From contig JAUQPG010000005.1 in the NCBI GenBank assembly GCA_030550495.1, positions 14,520-67,972 of the forward strand: 53,453 nucleotides of DNA, read 5' to 3'. The translations under genes were made by a program, and so were the position numbers. Below, one piece after another: positions 38,389 to 47,618 of the stretch. This DNA comes from Candidatus Bipolaricaulota bacterium (GTDB lineage Bacteria; Bipolaricaulota; Bipolaricaulia; RBG-16-55-9; DRXL01). The notes beneath the pieces are model-generated. The model was not told where the DNA came from. It saw only the letters and a list, made by a program, of their open reading frames with translations, and made no database searches. The first letter of the stretch is position 1. Each line of letters begins with the position of its first letter.

Positions 38389-40008
38389 ATGGGTGGGTAT
38401 CTCAAAGGGTGTCTTCTCGTTTGTGGGATTCTCTTTGTAGTGACGGGCTGCTGGCCTATGCCCAATAGAATCAGCGTCAGCGCTGATGGGCTGCTTGCTC
38501 TTTCCGTCTCTTCAAGAGAGACTGATGGGTCCTACGAAGCCCTCCCTCAAGCAGGACACGTGTGGCTTATAGATTCTCAAACAGGGCGCGTGCAGACTGT
38601 GCTCACTGAGGGTGAGAATCTCTCGTGGGTGACGTTCTCTCCTGACGGGAACGAGTTGCTCTACGTTGAAAGCCCCAGCGTCGAGCTACCTCAGATTCTA
38701 ATGGGAAAACTCTCACATCCCTGGCGGTTAATGCTCTTCGACCGTCGGAGCAACACTCAAACGGAGCTCTTATCGGGGGATCACGGCTTTATCTGGGCAC
38801 CAACGTTTTCTCCTGACGGGCGCAAGATCGCGTTCTATAAATTTTATCACAATCATACGGGCGACTATCTCAATCTGCATATCTTTGACAGGGACAGCCG
38901 TCAGGAGAGGCTGCTCAAATCCGTACAGGATAAAGAGGGTATCTATTACGCGCCCTACGGGCCGGGGCCCCTGTGGGCTCCTGATAGTCGGGGGGTGTTC
39001 GCTTTCCGTATTGAAAAGATCTTCCCTGAAGAAACTTTGCTCAGCCCAGAGGAGATCACTGCAGAAACAGTACGGATCTTCGCGGGGCGACTCGCTGTGC
39101 TCAGCATTGATTGTGGATGCGAGCACAGCATTGCCAAGGGATTCTTCCCGCTCTTGCCTGTTCCACTCTTTTTAGTAGCATCTCCCGATGGCCAAAAACT
39201 CTATGTCAATGGCTATGACCAGACGTTCTCTGTGAGTGCCCGTGAGCGCGTTAATCTCTACGAGATCAGGGTTGAGACCGGCGAACAAGCGGTGCTCTAT
39301 GACGGGGGTGGGATCGCGCTCGCTCCGGCACTCTCCCCCGATGGGGAGCGCCTGCTCTTCACGGTCATCTCTCCCGAAGAACCCTTGAAGGCCGATCTCT
39401 ATGTGCTTGATCTTACCTCAGCAGCACCCGCCCGGAAGGTGACCGATGACGGGCAGTCGGGCTTTGGGTTCTGGCTCTCTCGCGAAGAGATAGGGTTCTT
39501 GCGCGTAAGAACCCCCCAAGCACTCCGTGGTGAGATCTGGGTAAGAAATCTCAACACTAACGAGGAGCGCAATCTCAGTATGCTCTTGGCTGTGCAAAGC
39601 CATCTTGTGCAGTTGAGCCAAGAGGCAAAAGTCTATGAGAAATCCCTTGAGCGAGTGGAGCGCCAGCTCACAGCCCTGAACGATGCTGTTGCTGCACTAC
39701 CAGGAGCTATAATGGCTCTCTCTGAAAAGCTAGACGCTGCGCAGACGCAGAGCCTTGAAATAGCGAATCGCACAGATCAACAATTGACTAAGCTTGCTCA
39801 AGATATTGGTGCGCTCCTGGCTGATATGAGCGCGATGAAGGCTCAGCTCTCGGGGATAGAAACAGAAGTACAAACTGTCAGTAAACGGCCTGCGCTCTCG
39901 TTCTGGCAGCTTGTGATCGCGCTACTGATCGCTGTGATCGTGATCGTCTGGCTTGTTCGGCGCGCCTTGCACTCGCTCGCTCAGCAGATAGCTTTGCCGC
40001 CCCAGTAA
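38389..40008 (+). CDS. Lipoprotein with WD40/TolB-like propeller, coiled coil and C-terminal TM
   Basis: Lipobox-like LFVVTGC; PD40 repeats (FSPDGNELLYVE, FSPDGRKIAFY, LSPDGERLLF); C-terminal LVIALLIAVIVIVWLVRR. Confidence 0.8.
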   Translation: MGGYLKGCLLVCGILFVVTGCWPMPNRISVSADGLLALSVSSRETDGSYEALPQAGHVWLIDSQTGRVQTVLTEGENLSWVTFSPDGNELLYVESPSVELPQILMGKLSHPWRLMLFDRRSNTQTELLSGDHGFIWAPTFSPDGRKIAFYKFYHNHTGDYLNLHIFDRDSRQERLLKSVQDKEGIYYAPYGPGPLWAPDSRGVFAFRIEKIFPEETLLSPEEITAETVRIFAGRLAVLSIDCGCEHSIAKGFFPLLPVPLFLVASPDGQKLYVNGYDQTFSVSARERVNLYEIRVETGEQAVLYDGGGIALAPALSPDGERLLFTVISPEEPLKADLYVLDLTSAAPARKVTDDGQSGFGFWLSREEIGFLRVRTPQALRGEIWVRNLNTNEERNLSMLLAVQSHLVQLSQEAKVYEKSLERVERQLTALNDAVAALPGAIMALSEKLDAAQTQSLEIANRTDQQLTKLAQDIGALLADMSAMKAQLSGIETEVQTVSKRPALSFWQLVIALLIAVIVIVWLVRRALHSLAQQIALPPQ

Positions 40009-40682
40009 AGTGTCGCTATCCCTAAGGTGAGATCGCGATACCCCACAGGGCGAAACCCCGCTTCATAGAGTTCTTCGAGAATCTGAGCACGGTCTGGGAA
40101 GCTCAGAATCGAATCGCGCAGATATTGATAGGGCGCGCGTGCTCCCGTGAGCATCCCTCCAACCCAAGGCACGATATATCGCAGATAGGGGAGGTAGGCC
40201 AAGCGCACGAGAAAACTTCGAGGGACGGAAAACTCTAAGATGAACACCCGCCCTCCTTGGGAGAGCACACGATAGATCTCTCTCAGTCCCTGAGCGCGAT
40301 CTGGGAGATTGCGCAACCCAAACGCTATTGTCGCGATCTCAAAAGAACTTTCGGCGAAGGGTAGCTCCAGCGCATTCCCGTGCACAAGCTGCACTCGCTG
40401 ATTGAGGCCAAGCTGAGTGAACTTATCGCGAGCGATACGAAGCATCTCTTCAGAGAGATCCAGCCCCACAATTTGAATATCTGGGCACGCTCGAGCGAAC
40501 TCTATAACGACATCACCGGTGCCGGTGCACAGATCCAAGAGACGCTCTCCAGGCTGAGGAGCAGCGTGTCGGACAAGCTCGCGCCGCCAGGCGCGGTCGC
40601 GATTGAGACTTAAAATATGATTAGCGCGATCATATCGGTGTGCGACCTCGGAGAACATTTGAGCGATTTCATGAGGGCGCAT
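39981..40682 (-). CDS. UbiE/MenG-family methyltransferase
   Basis: VAHRYDRANHILSLNRDRAWRRELV; LLDLCTGTGDVVIEFA; GLRNLPDRAQGLREIYRVLSQGG. Confidence 0.9.
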   Translation of the reverse strand: MRPHEIAQMFSEVAHRYDRANHILSLNRDRAWRRELVRHAAPQPGERLLDLCTGTGDVVIEFARACPDIQIVGLDLSEEMLRIARDKFTQLGLNQRVQLVHGNALELPFAESSFEIATIAFGLRNLPDRAQGLREIYRVLSQGGRVFILEFSVPRSFLVRLAYLPYLRYIVPWVGGMLTGARAPYQYLRDSILSFPDRAQILEELYEAGFRPVGYRDLTLGIATLYWGGKAIC

Positions 40683-40685
40683 CGC

Positions 40686-41045
40686 TCACTCTTTGATGAC
40701 GCCACTGATCTCTATGATAATATCGTCGACTTCCAGGCCAGCGAGCTCGCGTAACCGGGCCTTCACTTCTGTGATGGCTTTTTGGGCGGCCTCGTGGATG
40801 CGCGTCCCGTAGACGGCAAAGAGCGCCATTTTAATAATCAGACGCCCGTTCTCCTTGAGGACCTCGATGCCGTCGCCCTTGATTGCCTGAGTGATCATGC
40901 TAAAAAAACTAGAGCTTTCGCGGGCCTGGCGTGGGGTACGCAAGCCCTCCTGCTCGCTAATAACTTTGGCGCAGAGCTGGACAATAGCTCGCTCAGAGAT
41001 GTAAATATCACCAAGTTCACTGCTGATTCTCTTCAGCTCAGCCAT
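40686..41045 (-). CDS. Asp23/Gls24-family protein
   Basis: MAELKRISSELGDIYISERAIVQLCAKV...VYGTRIHEAAQKAITEVKARLRELAGLEVDDIIIEISGV. Confidence 0.85.
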   Translation of the reverse strand: MAELKRISSELGDIYISERAIVQLCAKVISEQEGLRTPRQARESSSFFSMITQAIKGDGIEVLKENGRLIIKMALFAVYGTRIHEAAQKAITEVKARLRELAGLEVDDIIIEISGVIKE

Positions 41046-41049
41046 ACTC

Positions 41050-42570
41050 TTAGGCTATTAAACTTCGCCCTGTCATCTCCTTCGGCTGCTTTAGTCCCAT
41101 CAATTCTAGCAACGTCGGCGCGATGTCGCAGAGCGCCCCGCCGTCAGCGAGCGTGATCTTCCGCGGCCCAATGTAGATGAAAGGGCCGGGGCTGTGCGTG
41201 TGCGCTGTGTGGGGCTGCCCGTGCTCATCTCGCATAATATCGGCGTTGCCGTGATCGGCTGTGATTAAAATTTCTCCGTTCACAGAACGTGTTGCTTCAA
41301 CGACGCGCCCCAGACATTCGTCGACAGCCTCGACAGCTCTGACGGCAGCGTCAAAGACCCCCGTGTGTCCCACCATATCAGGGTTAGCGTAGTTTATCAA
41401 GACAAAGTCATAATGACGACTCGTGATTCTCTCTATAGCTTCGTCGGTCACTTCATACGCGGACATCTCCGGCTTGAGATCATATGTGGCAACTTTAGGG
41501 GACGGGATGAGCTTTCTGTCTTCCCCGGGGAAGGGGGTCTCGCGCCCGTTATTGAAAAAGTACGTGACGTGTGCGTATTTTTCGGTTTCTGCGAGACGAA
41601 ACTGGGTCAGCCCCGCTGTGCTTAGCACCTCCCCGAAGATATTTTTCAGCGCTTCATCGCTGGGGAAGGCTGCTGGAACTGAAAAGCTTTGATCATACTG
41701 GGTGAGCGTGACGAACTCGATCTGTGGGCGTGGCCCGCGCTCAAACTGAGCGAAGTCTTTTTCGGTAAAGGCGCGAGTGAGCTGGCGGGCGCGATCAGGA
41801 CGAAAGTTGAAAAATATGACAGCGTCGCCATCGCGAATCGCTCCCTCAGGATCGAGAATGATGGGCTTAATAAATTCATCGGTCTCGCCGCGCTGATAAG
41901 CTCTTGCGACGGCAGCTTCTGGGGGTCCGTCATCTCTGAAGCCTTCGGCAAAGCGCAGCGCACGATACGCTTTCTCCGTGCGCTCCCAGCGATTATCACG
42001 GTCCATCGCCCAGTAGCGCCCCATGAGCGTTGCAATCTGTCCGAAGCCCCGCCTGGCGCAGAACTCGCGCACCTGCTTGACATAACCAGCCCCAGAAGTT
42101 GGTGGGGTGTCGCGCCCGTCTAAAAACGCGTGAATGTAGAGATCGTAGACGTGCTCGCGCTCAGCAAGCTCTATGAGTGCAAAGAGATGTTCCAACGCAC
42201 TATGCACGCCGCCGTCGCTGACTAGCCCCATGAGATGGAGGCGGCTGTTACGCATTTGTACATGCGCGATGGCGCGCAACAAAGCTCTATTTTTGAAGAA
42301 GCTCCCGTCGGCGATGGCATCGGAGATGCGCGTCGAAGTCTGCACGACGACGCGCCCAGCTCCTAGATTTTGGTGTCCGACTTCAGAATTTCCAAATTGT
42401 CCGTGGGGCAGGCCGACGAAGCGGCCATCGGTGCGCACGAGCGTATGGGGGCAGCTTTCCCAATAGCGATCGAAGTTTGGGGTCTTCGCGAGTGCGATAG
42501 CGTTCCAATCTGTTTCCTGGCGCATCCCCCAGCCGTCTAAAATCACTAGCACATACGGGCGCTTGGGCAT
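41050..42570 (-). CDS. gpmI: 2,3-bisphosphoglycerate-independent phosphoglycerate mutase
   Basis: YVLVILDGWGMRQETDWNAIALAKTPNFD; FGNSEVGHQNLGAGRVV; ITADHGNAD. Confidence 0.97.
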   Translation of the reverse strand: MPKRPYVLVILDGWGMRQETDWNAIALAKTPNFDRYWESCPHTLVRTDGRFVGLPHGQFGNSEVGHQNLGAGRVVVQTSTRISDAIADGSFFKNRALLRAIAHVQMRNSRLHLMGLVSDGGVHSALEHLFALIELAEREHVYDLYIHAFLDGRDTPPTSGAGYVKQVREFCARRGFGQIATLMGRYWAMDRDNRWERTEKAYRALRFAEGFRDDGPPEAAVARAYQRGETDEFIKPIILDPEGAIRDGDAVIFFNFRPDRARQLTRAFTEKDFAQFERGPRPQIEFVTLTQYDQSFSVPAAFPSDEALKNIFGEVLSTAGLTQFRLAETEKYAHVTYFFNNGRETPFPGEDRKLIPSPKVATYDLKPEMSAYEVTDEAIERITSRHYDFVLINYANPDMVGHTGVFDAAVRAVEAVDECLGRVVEATRSVNGEILITADHGNADIMRDEHGQPHTAHTHSPGPFIYIGPRKITLADGGALCDIAPTLLELMGLKQPKEMTGRSLIA

Positions 42571-42575
42571 GGCTT

Positions 42576-42581
42576 ATTATA
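42576..42581 (-). promoter_or_regulatory. -10 element 5 nt from the gpmI ATG
   Basis: Minus strand TATAAT-AAGCC-ATG. Confidence 0.55.
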
Positions 42582-42599
42582 CACTGTCCTTGTGTGTGC

Positions 42600-42628
42600 T
42601 TGCTAACAAAGCTTTAAATAATTACAAT
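42600..42628 (+). promoter_or_regulatory. dtd promoter
   Basis: TTGCTA - 17 nt - TACAAT (42623-42628). Confidence 0.5.
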
Positions 42629-42638
42629 GAGCATGGCT

Positions 42639-43103
42639 ATGCGGCTTGTGCTCCAGCGGGTCAAAGAGGCGTCAGTTGAGATTGACGGCCAGATCGTGGG
42701 CCGGATCGGCCCAGGGCTTTTAGTCTTCGTGGGCGTGGGCAAGGGGGACACTGAGCACGACGCGATCTTTCTCGCAGATCGAGTCCTGGGCTTGAGAATC
42801 TTTGAAGACGCAGCGGGCAAGATGAATCTCTCGGTCAAGGACGTGCAGGGCGAGCTCTTAGTCGTCTCGCAGTTTACGCTCTATGGGAACACGCAGAAGG
42901 GGCGACGCCCCAGCTTCGACGCGGCGGCGCCGCCTGAGCACGCCCGCGTGCTCTATGAGCTCTTTCTGCAAGAGCTGCGTCGCAGCGGGCTCAAAATAGA
43001 GTCTGGGGTCTTTGGCGCGCGCATGAAGGTCTCGCTCGTCAACGATGGCCCGGTCACGTTTATCTTGGAGAGCGAGCCGGTTGCACAAGAGCGTTCTCTC
43101 TGA
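42639..43103 (+). CDS. dtd: D-aminoacyl-tRNA deacylase
   Basis: [65 protein letters not shown]; in-frame ATGs at 42627 and 42633 also possible. Confidence 0.95.
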   Translation: MRLVLQRVKEASVEIDGQIVGRIGPGLLVFVGVGKGDTEHDAIFLADRVLGLRIFEDAAGKMNLSVKDVQGELLVVSQFTLYGNTQKGRRPSFDAAAPPEHARVLYELFLQELRRSGLKIESGVFGARMKVSLVNDGPVTFILESEPVAQERSL

Positions 43104-43109
43104 TAGAAT
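43081..43109 (+). promoter_or_regulatory. rpmF promoter within dtd 3' end
   Basis: TTGCAC - 17 nt - TAGAAT (43104-43109). Confidence 0.5.
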
Positions 43110-43184
43110 GTGACTCACGGTAGGCACGGCAATTCCCGCAGAGCAGAAAGCCGTCCTCCATTATCTATTTAAGGAGTTGGGACT

Positions 43185-43382
43185 ATGGGTCAGGGCGTAC
43201 CCAAATACAGAAGATCTCGTTCGCAGAGGCGCATGCATCGTGCGGCAAGCTATCGCTTCACCCCGGTGACGATTGGGGAATGCCCGCGCTGTCATGAGCC
43301 GAAGCTGCCCCATCGCGTCTGTCTTAATTGTGGGTATTACAGGGGGATGGAGATTATCGCGCTAGAGGAGGAAGAACAATAG
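43185..43382 (+). CDS. rpmF: 50S ribosomal protein L32
   Basis: MGQGVPKYRRSRSQRRMHRAASYRF...CPRCHEPKLPHRVCLNCGYYRG. Confidence 0.93.
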   Translation: MGQGVPKYRRSRSQRRMHRAASYRFTPVTIGECPRCHEPKLPHRVCLNCGYYRGMEIIALEEEEQ

Positions 43383-44480
43383 CTATCGGGCGCCCTTCAG
43401 GCGCGGGTCCAGGATATCTCTGAACGCGTCGCCGATCAGATTCCACCCCAATACAAAGAGCAGAATAGCCATGCCCGGGTAGACTACAATATACCAATGA
43501 TCGCTCAACCTAGGGATCCAGTCGCGAGCAAAGCTGATCATCTGGCCCCAGTCAGCAAATCCCACCTCGGCCCCTAAGCCTAAGAAGCTCAGCGCAGCAA
43601 AGCTCAAGACATACGACCCGATGTCCATTGAGCCCACGACCAACGTTGGATAGATCGCGTTGGGGATGATATGGCGCATCAGAATACGATGGTGCGGCAC
43701 CCCTAGGGCTTGAGCGGCGTAGACATAGTCGCGCTCCTTAATCGCGAGAATATCCCCGCGGATCAGGCGAGCATAGCCCATCCAGCCGAAGAAGATCAAG
43801 GCGATCATGGCTGTTAAGAGCCCACGCCCCAGCGACGGCTGGAGCACAGCGGCCATCGTTATAGCTGCCACAAGGAAAGGGAAAGCCAGAAAAACATCGG
43901 TGATGCGCATGAGAATCTCATCAATCCATCGGCCAAAGTATGCCCCGATCGAGCCAATCACCAAGCCGATCAAGACGTTGAGCCCGGTGATAACCAAGCC
44001 CACGAAGAAGGCCATGGACGTCCCCCACACGATCCCGTAATAGATATCATAACTTTGGATGAGCCCGAAGGGCCGGGCCTCACAGATCGTCGCCTGCTTG
44101 GTGATGACCTTCCAAATTTGTTCCAAGGGGTTTTCGCCGTTAGGAGGCTGAGGCATATGGGTATAGCCGCACCGGACAATACGATAGGGCTCGCGTGGAT
44201 TCTCCGGGGGAGCCAGCCACGGCGCAGCAATCGCAATGGCCGAAAAGAAGAGTACTATAATGATCCCTATGAGGGACAAGCGATTCCGCAAGAGCTTGCG
44301 CACCCGATACGCCGCGGTGAGAATCGCCGTGACCACGCCAAAGACAAGAATCGTGCTGACGAGAAAGAGGGGCTCCTCAGCCAACCCCAGCTCATAGCGT
44401 GCCACAAACACGATGAAAACAAAGAGTCCCCCAAGCACGAGATAGATCCAGAAGAGAGGATGACGCAGCCACGTCGGCAT
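43383..44480 (-). CDS. Peptide ABC transporter permease (DppC-like)
   Basis: YAAQALGVPHHRILMRHIIPNAIYPTLVV. Confidence 0.92.
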   Translation of the reverse strand: MPTWLRHPLFWIYLVLGGLFVFIVFVARYELGLAEEPLFLVSTILVFGVVTAILTAAYRVRKLLRNRLSLIGIIIVLFFSAIAIAAPWLAPPENPREPYRIVRCGYTHMPQPPNGENPLEQIWKVITKQATICEARPFGLIQSYDIYYGIVWGTSMAFFVGLVITGLNVLIGLVIGSIGAYFGRWIDEILMRITDVFLAFPFLVAAITMAAVLQPSLGRGLLTAMIALIFFGWMGYARLIRGDILAIKERDYVYAAQALGVPHHRILMRHIIPNAIYPTLVVGSMDIGSYVLSFAALSFLGLGAEVGFADWGQMISFARDWIPRLSDHWYIVVYPGMAILLFVLGWNLIGDAFRDILDPRLKGAR

Positions 44481-44482
44481 AT

Positions 44483-45511
44483 TTACTCCAACCTCACCCG
44501 CGGATCAATGAACGCATAAAGCAGGTCGACGACCAAGTTACCTACGACGAGCAACACCCCGTTAAATAGCGTAAATCCCACGACGCTTAGGATATCAAGC
44601 CGGATCGCAGCATCGGCGGCCCACCGGCCGATCCCCGGATAGTTAAAGATCGTCTCGGTGATGACTACCCCGTTGAGCAAGCCGATCAGAAGCAACCCCC
44701 CCATAGTCGCTACGGGGATCATGGCGTTGCGCGCGGCGTGCTTGTTAATGACGACACTCTCTTTGAGCCCTTTAGCGCGTGCGGTCATGACGTACTCCTG
44801 GCGTAGCGTCTCGAGCATCGAGCTGCGCGTCACGCGCAAGAGTAGCGCCCATTGCACATAGGAGAGCGTGATCACGGGCATGATGAGATGGCGCAGGGAA
44901 TCCCAGAAGACATCGAGCCTGCCGTTGAGCAAAGCATCGATGGTGTACATTTGAGTGTAGCGGATGAATGTGCCGTTGATGACCTCGCGGGTGACCCAGT
45001 CGGAGATCTGCCCTGGGGGGAACCATTGCAACTTCGCGTAGAAATACATGAGCATCAGCAGCCCAAAGACAAAGGTGGGCAGCGACCATCCGACAAGGGC
45101 GAAGACGCGCATTGTGTGGTCGATGAGTTTGTCTTGGTGGACGGCCGAGAGTATTCCCAGCCAGATGCCCACAAGAATAACAGGGAGCATCGCCCAGAGA
45201 GAGAGCTCCACAGTTGCGGGGAGATAGTAGAGCAAGGCTTCGAAGACGGGGCGCTGGGCGGTCTTCGACCAGCCGAGATCCCCCCGGATGATTTGGTTGA
45301 GCCATTGCCAGTACTGGATGTAGATGGGCTGGTCAAGCCCATATTTATGGATGATGCGTTGCATCGCGTCGGGGCTCTTGGGGACATCAGTCAAGTAGAG
45401 GCTGGCGCGCATCTCCGGGGAGAGCAACGAGAAGATCGCGAAGACAAAGATCGTCACTCCTAACAGTAAGAAGGGGAGCAAGAGCAATCGCCGAATAATA
45501 TACGCAAGCAT
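44483..45511 (-). CDS. Peptide ABC transporter permease (DppB-like)
   Basis: TARAKGLKESVVINKHAARNAMIPVATM; 342 aa. Confidence 0.94.
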   Translation of the reverse strand: MLAYIIRRLLLLPFLLLGVTIFVFAIFSLLSPEMRASLYLTDVPKSPDAMQRIIHKYGLDQPIYIQYWQWLNQIIRGDLGWSKTAQRPVFEALLYYLPATVELSLWAMLPVILVGIWLGILSAVHQDKLIDHTMRVFALVGWSLPTFVFGLLMLMYFYAKLQWFPPGQISDWVTREVINGTFIRYTQMYTIDALLNGRLDVFWDSLRHLIMPVITLSYVQWALLLRVTRSSMLETLRQEYVMTARAKGLKESVVINKHAARNAMIPVATMGGLLLIGLLNGVVITETIFNYPGIGRWAADAAIRLDILSVVGFTLFNGVLLVVGNLVVDLLYAFIDPRVRLE

Positions 45512-45529
45512 GATCGCCTTAGCGTCAAG

Positions 45530-45559
45530 AGTATACTATACTTGGCCGGACTCCGTCAA
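45530..45559 (-). promoter_or_regulatory. Putative promoter of the DppB-like gene
   Basis: Minus strand TTGACG (45554-45559) - 18 nt - TATACT (45530-45535). Confidence 0.4.
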
Positions 45560-45564
45560 GCGCG

Positions 45565-45605
45565 AAAAAACGCGAGGGCCGGAGGCACCTCGCCCCCGGC
45601 CCTCG
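45565..45605 (-). terminator. Intrinsic terminator/attenuator between SBP and permease genes
   Basis: Stem CGAGGGCCGG...CCGGCCCTCG; minus strand continues CGTTTTTTCGCG. Confidence 0.7.
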
Positions 45606-45626
45606 TCTCACGCTGATCGTAGCGTC

Positions 45627-47474
45627 TTAGCCCTTACTGAGCCAGTAGACATACGTGCCAGGATAGGCCGGATTGTAGAACCAGCCCTTGACCCAGACCT
45701 GCTCGTAGCGCCGCACCTGGAGCTGGATGTTCTGGATGTTGATCGCGTACTCCACGGCCAGGCGGTTGAGCTCGAAGTAGATCTTCTCGGCGCGCCCGCC
45801 CTTCTTCTGATCCGGCTCCTTCTTGGCCTTCACGACCAGGTCATCGAAGAGATCCTGGAGCGTGGGATACTTCTTAGCCTCAAGGAAGGTAGCATAGACC
45901 GGCTTGAACTCTACGTCCTTGAGGGCATCGAAGTTCTGGCCGATGGCGAAGGACCCGGTGCGGAACATATACGGATGGACCCAGTTGTGCGGGTGCGCAT
46001 AGTCTTCAAGCCAGCCGACCCAGAAGACCGCCAGCTCCCCTGCGTCCATAGCCTTCAAATATGTCGGCCAGGGCAGGTCGAGCACGTCCACGGAGAAGAT
46101 CGGTCGCCCGGCGCGCTTCTTGTTCATCTCTTCAAGGTTACGCTCGAGCATCTCCGCGGCGAAGCGGCGCGCTATGTTGCCCTGATTGAACGTCAAGACC
46201 AGGCGCATGCCGTCCGACCAGAGCTTGCCGCCCCAGGCAGCTTTCAGCTCCTCTTCGCACTTGGCCAGGCTGAACTCATAGCCCTTCTGCTCGGGGTTGT
46301 AGCCCAAGCGGCCCTCAATGATCACGCCATTGATGGGCTTGGCTTCACCCAGCCAGGACTCCTTGATGTATGTTGCCGTGTCGAAGCAGTAGTTGAGAGC
46401 CCGGCGCAGGTTGAGGTCAAGCAGGAGATCGGGCTTATCGGCGCCGCCGAGCTTAGGCATGTAGGCGCTGCCCTCCTTCACCTTGAAATTGATGAAGGCG
46501 CTCTGCATGACCGACCCCGGCAGTGGGCCATGCATGCGGGCCTTGCCAGCCTTGACCAAGGGCTCCATAGCCGCTACGAACGGGCGCGGCACATCGATAG
46601 AGTCGGCATCGCCGGCCTCGAACATCGCCAGCCGCGTGCCCCACTCCGGCACGACCTTCCTGATGTAGTTCTTGATGATAGCTGGGCGCTTCGCTAGGCC
46701 GCCCCAGTAGGCGTCGTTGCGCTCCAGAATAAGCTCTTTGCCCTTGTCCCACTTCACCAGCTTATACGGGCCGGTGCCGTTGGCAACGTCAAAGAGCTTG
46801 GAATCTTCCGCCTTGGGGTCCCACCACTTGCGCCAGTTGTCGCACTTGCCGTCCCAGTCGCCGCGGGCGATGGCCCACTCCTTGTCAATAATGGACGTCC
46901 AGCTCCCGGCGAGAATCTGCAGGAACGGCCCGAAGGGCGAAGCCAGCTTGATCTCGACCGTATCAGGGCCGGTGACCCGGATCGCGTTAAGCACTTGCTG
47001 ACAGGCTTGAGCATCACCCACCTTCTTAGCCAGCTCATCGATCGAGGCGACGTCAAGGACGTGCTCGATGATCATGTGGATGGGGCCGCCGGAACGATCT
47101 TGCAAGAGCGCTCGCTGGAAGCTGTAGGCCACGTCCTCAGGGGTGAGGTCGCCACCTTGATGGAATTTGACGCCCTTGCGAATCTTGAACGTGTAAGTGC
47201 TGCCATCGGGAGAGACCGTCCAGCTCTCCGCGAGCATCGGCACGAACTTATCAATTGCCTCGCCGTCGTAGAAGACCAGGGTCTCGTAGATGTTGAAGAT
47301 CGCCGTCGCGCTCGCTGTGTCATAGTGCCAGGCTGGATCGAGGGTCTCCAAATCGCCAATGACTGCCTCAATATATGTATCCGGGTTCTTCACTTGCTGT
47401 GCGAGACCGCTCGTCACCCCGAGAACCAACACCAGACTTAGGGCTAAAGCTCCCCATCTCCAAACTGCCTTCAT
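45627..47474 (-). CDS. Extracellular solute-binding protein family 5
   Basis: Signal peptide MKAVWRWGALALSLVLVLGVTSGLAQ; VKFHQGGDLTPEDVAYSFQRAL. Confidence 0.94.
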   Translation of the reverse strand: MKAVWRWGALALSLVLVLGVTSGLAQQVKNPDTYIEAVIGDLETLDPAWHYDTASATAIFNIYETLVFYDGEAIDKFVPMLAESWTVSPDGSTYTFKIRKGVKFHQGGDLTPEDVAYSFQRALLQDRSGGPIHMIIEHVLDVASIDELAKKVGDAQACQQVLNAIRVTGPDTVEIKLASPFGPFLQILAGSWTSIIDKEWAIARGDWDGKCDNWRKWWDPKAEDSKLFDVANGTGPYKLVKWDKGKELILERNDAYWGGLAKRPAIIKNYIRKVVPEWGTRLAMFEAGDADSIDVPRPFVAAMEPLVKAGKARMHGPLPGSVMQSAFINFKVKEGSAYMPKLGGADKPDLLLDLNLRRALNYCFDTATYIKESWLGEAKPINGVIIEGRLGYNPEQKGYEFSLAKCEEELKAAWGGKLWSDGMRLVLTFNQGNIARRFAAEMLERNLEEMNKKRAGRPIFSVDVLDLPWPTYLKAMDAGELAVFWVGWLEDYAHPHNWVHPYMFRTGSFAIGQNFDALKDVEFKPVYATFLEAKKYPTLQDLFDDLVVKAKKEPDQKKGGRAEKIYFELNRLAVEYAINIQNIQLQVRRYEQVWVKGWFYNPAYPGTYVYWLSKG

Positions 47475-47580
47475 GGCGCTACCTCCTTTTTTGGTAATGG
47501 TGTGGGTGATGGAAAAGCGTTAGATCTTTGGACTCGACAACCACCTCCTTTTAAGCCACCCTTATATGGGCTTTTTCGGC

Positions 47581-47618
47581 TGTAACTTATGTTACACCTA
47601 GGGCCGAGGGATTGTCAA
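47581..47618 (-). promoter_or_regulatory. SBP gene promoter with palindromic operator candidate
   Basis: Minus TTGACA (47613-47618) - 18 nt - TAACAT (47589-47594); palindrome TGTAAC-TTAT-GTTACA at 47581-47596 covers the -10. Confidence 0.5.

Noticed and set aside
45510-46697. 395-aa plus-strand ORF
   Set aside because: Lies antisense to the well-supported SBP gene; composition is a reverse-frame shadow with no recognisable family features.
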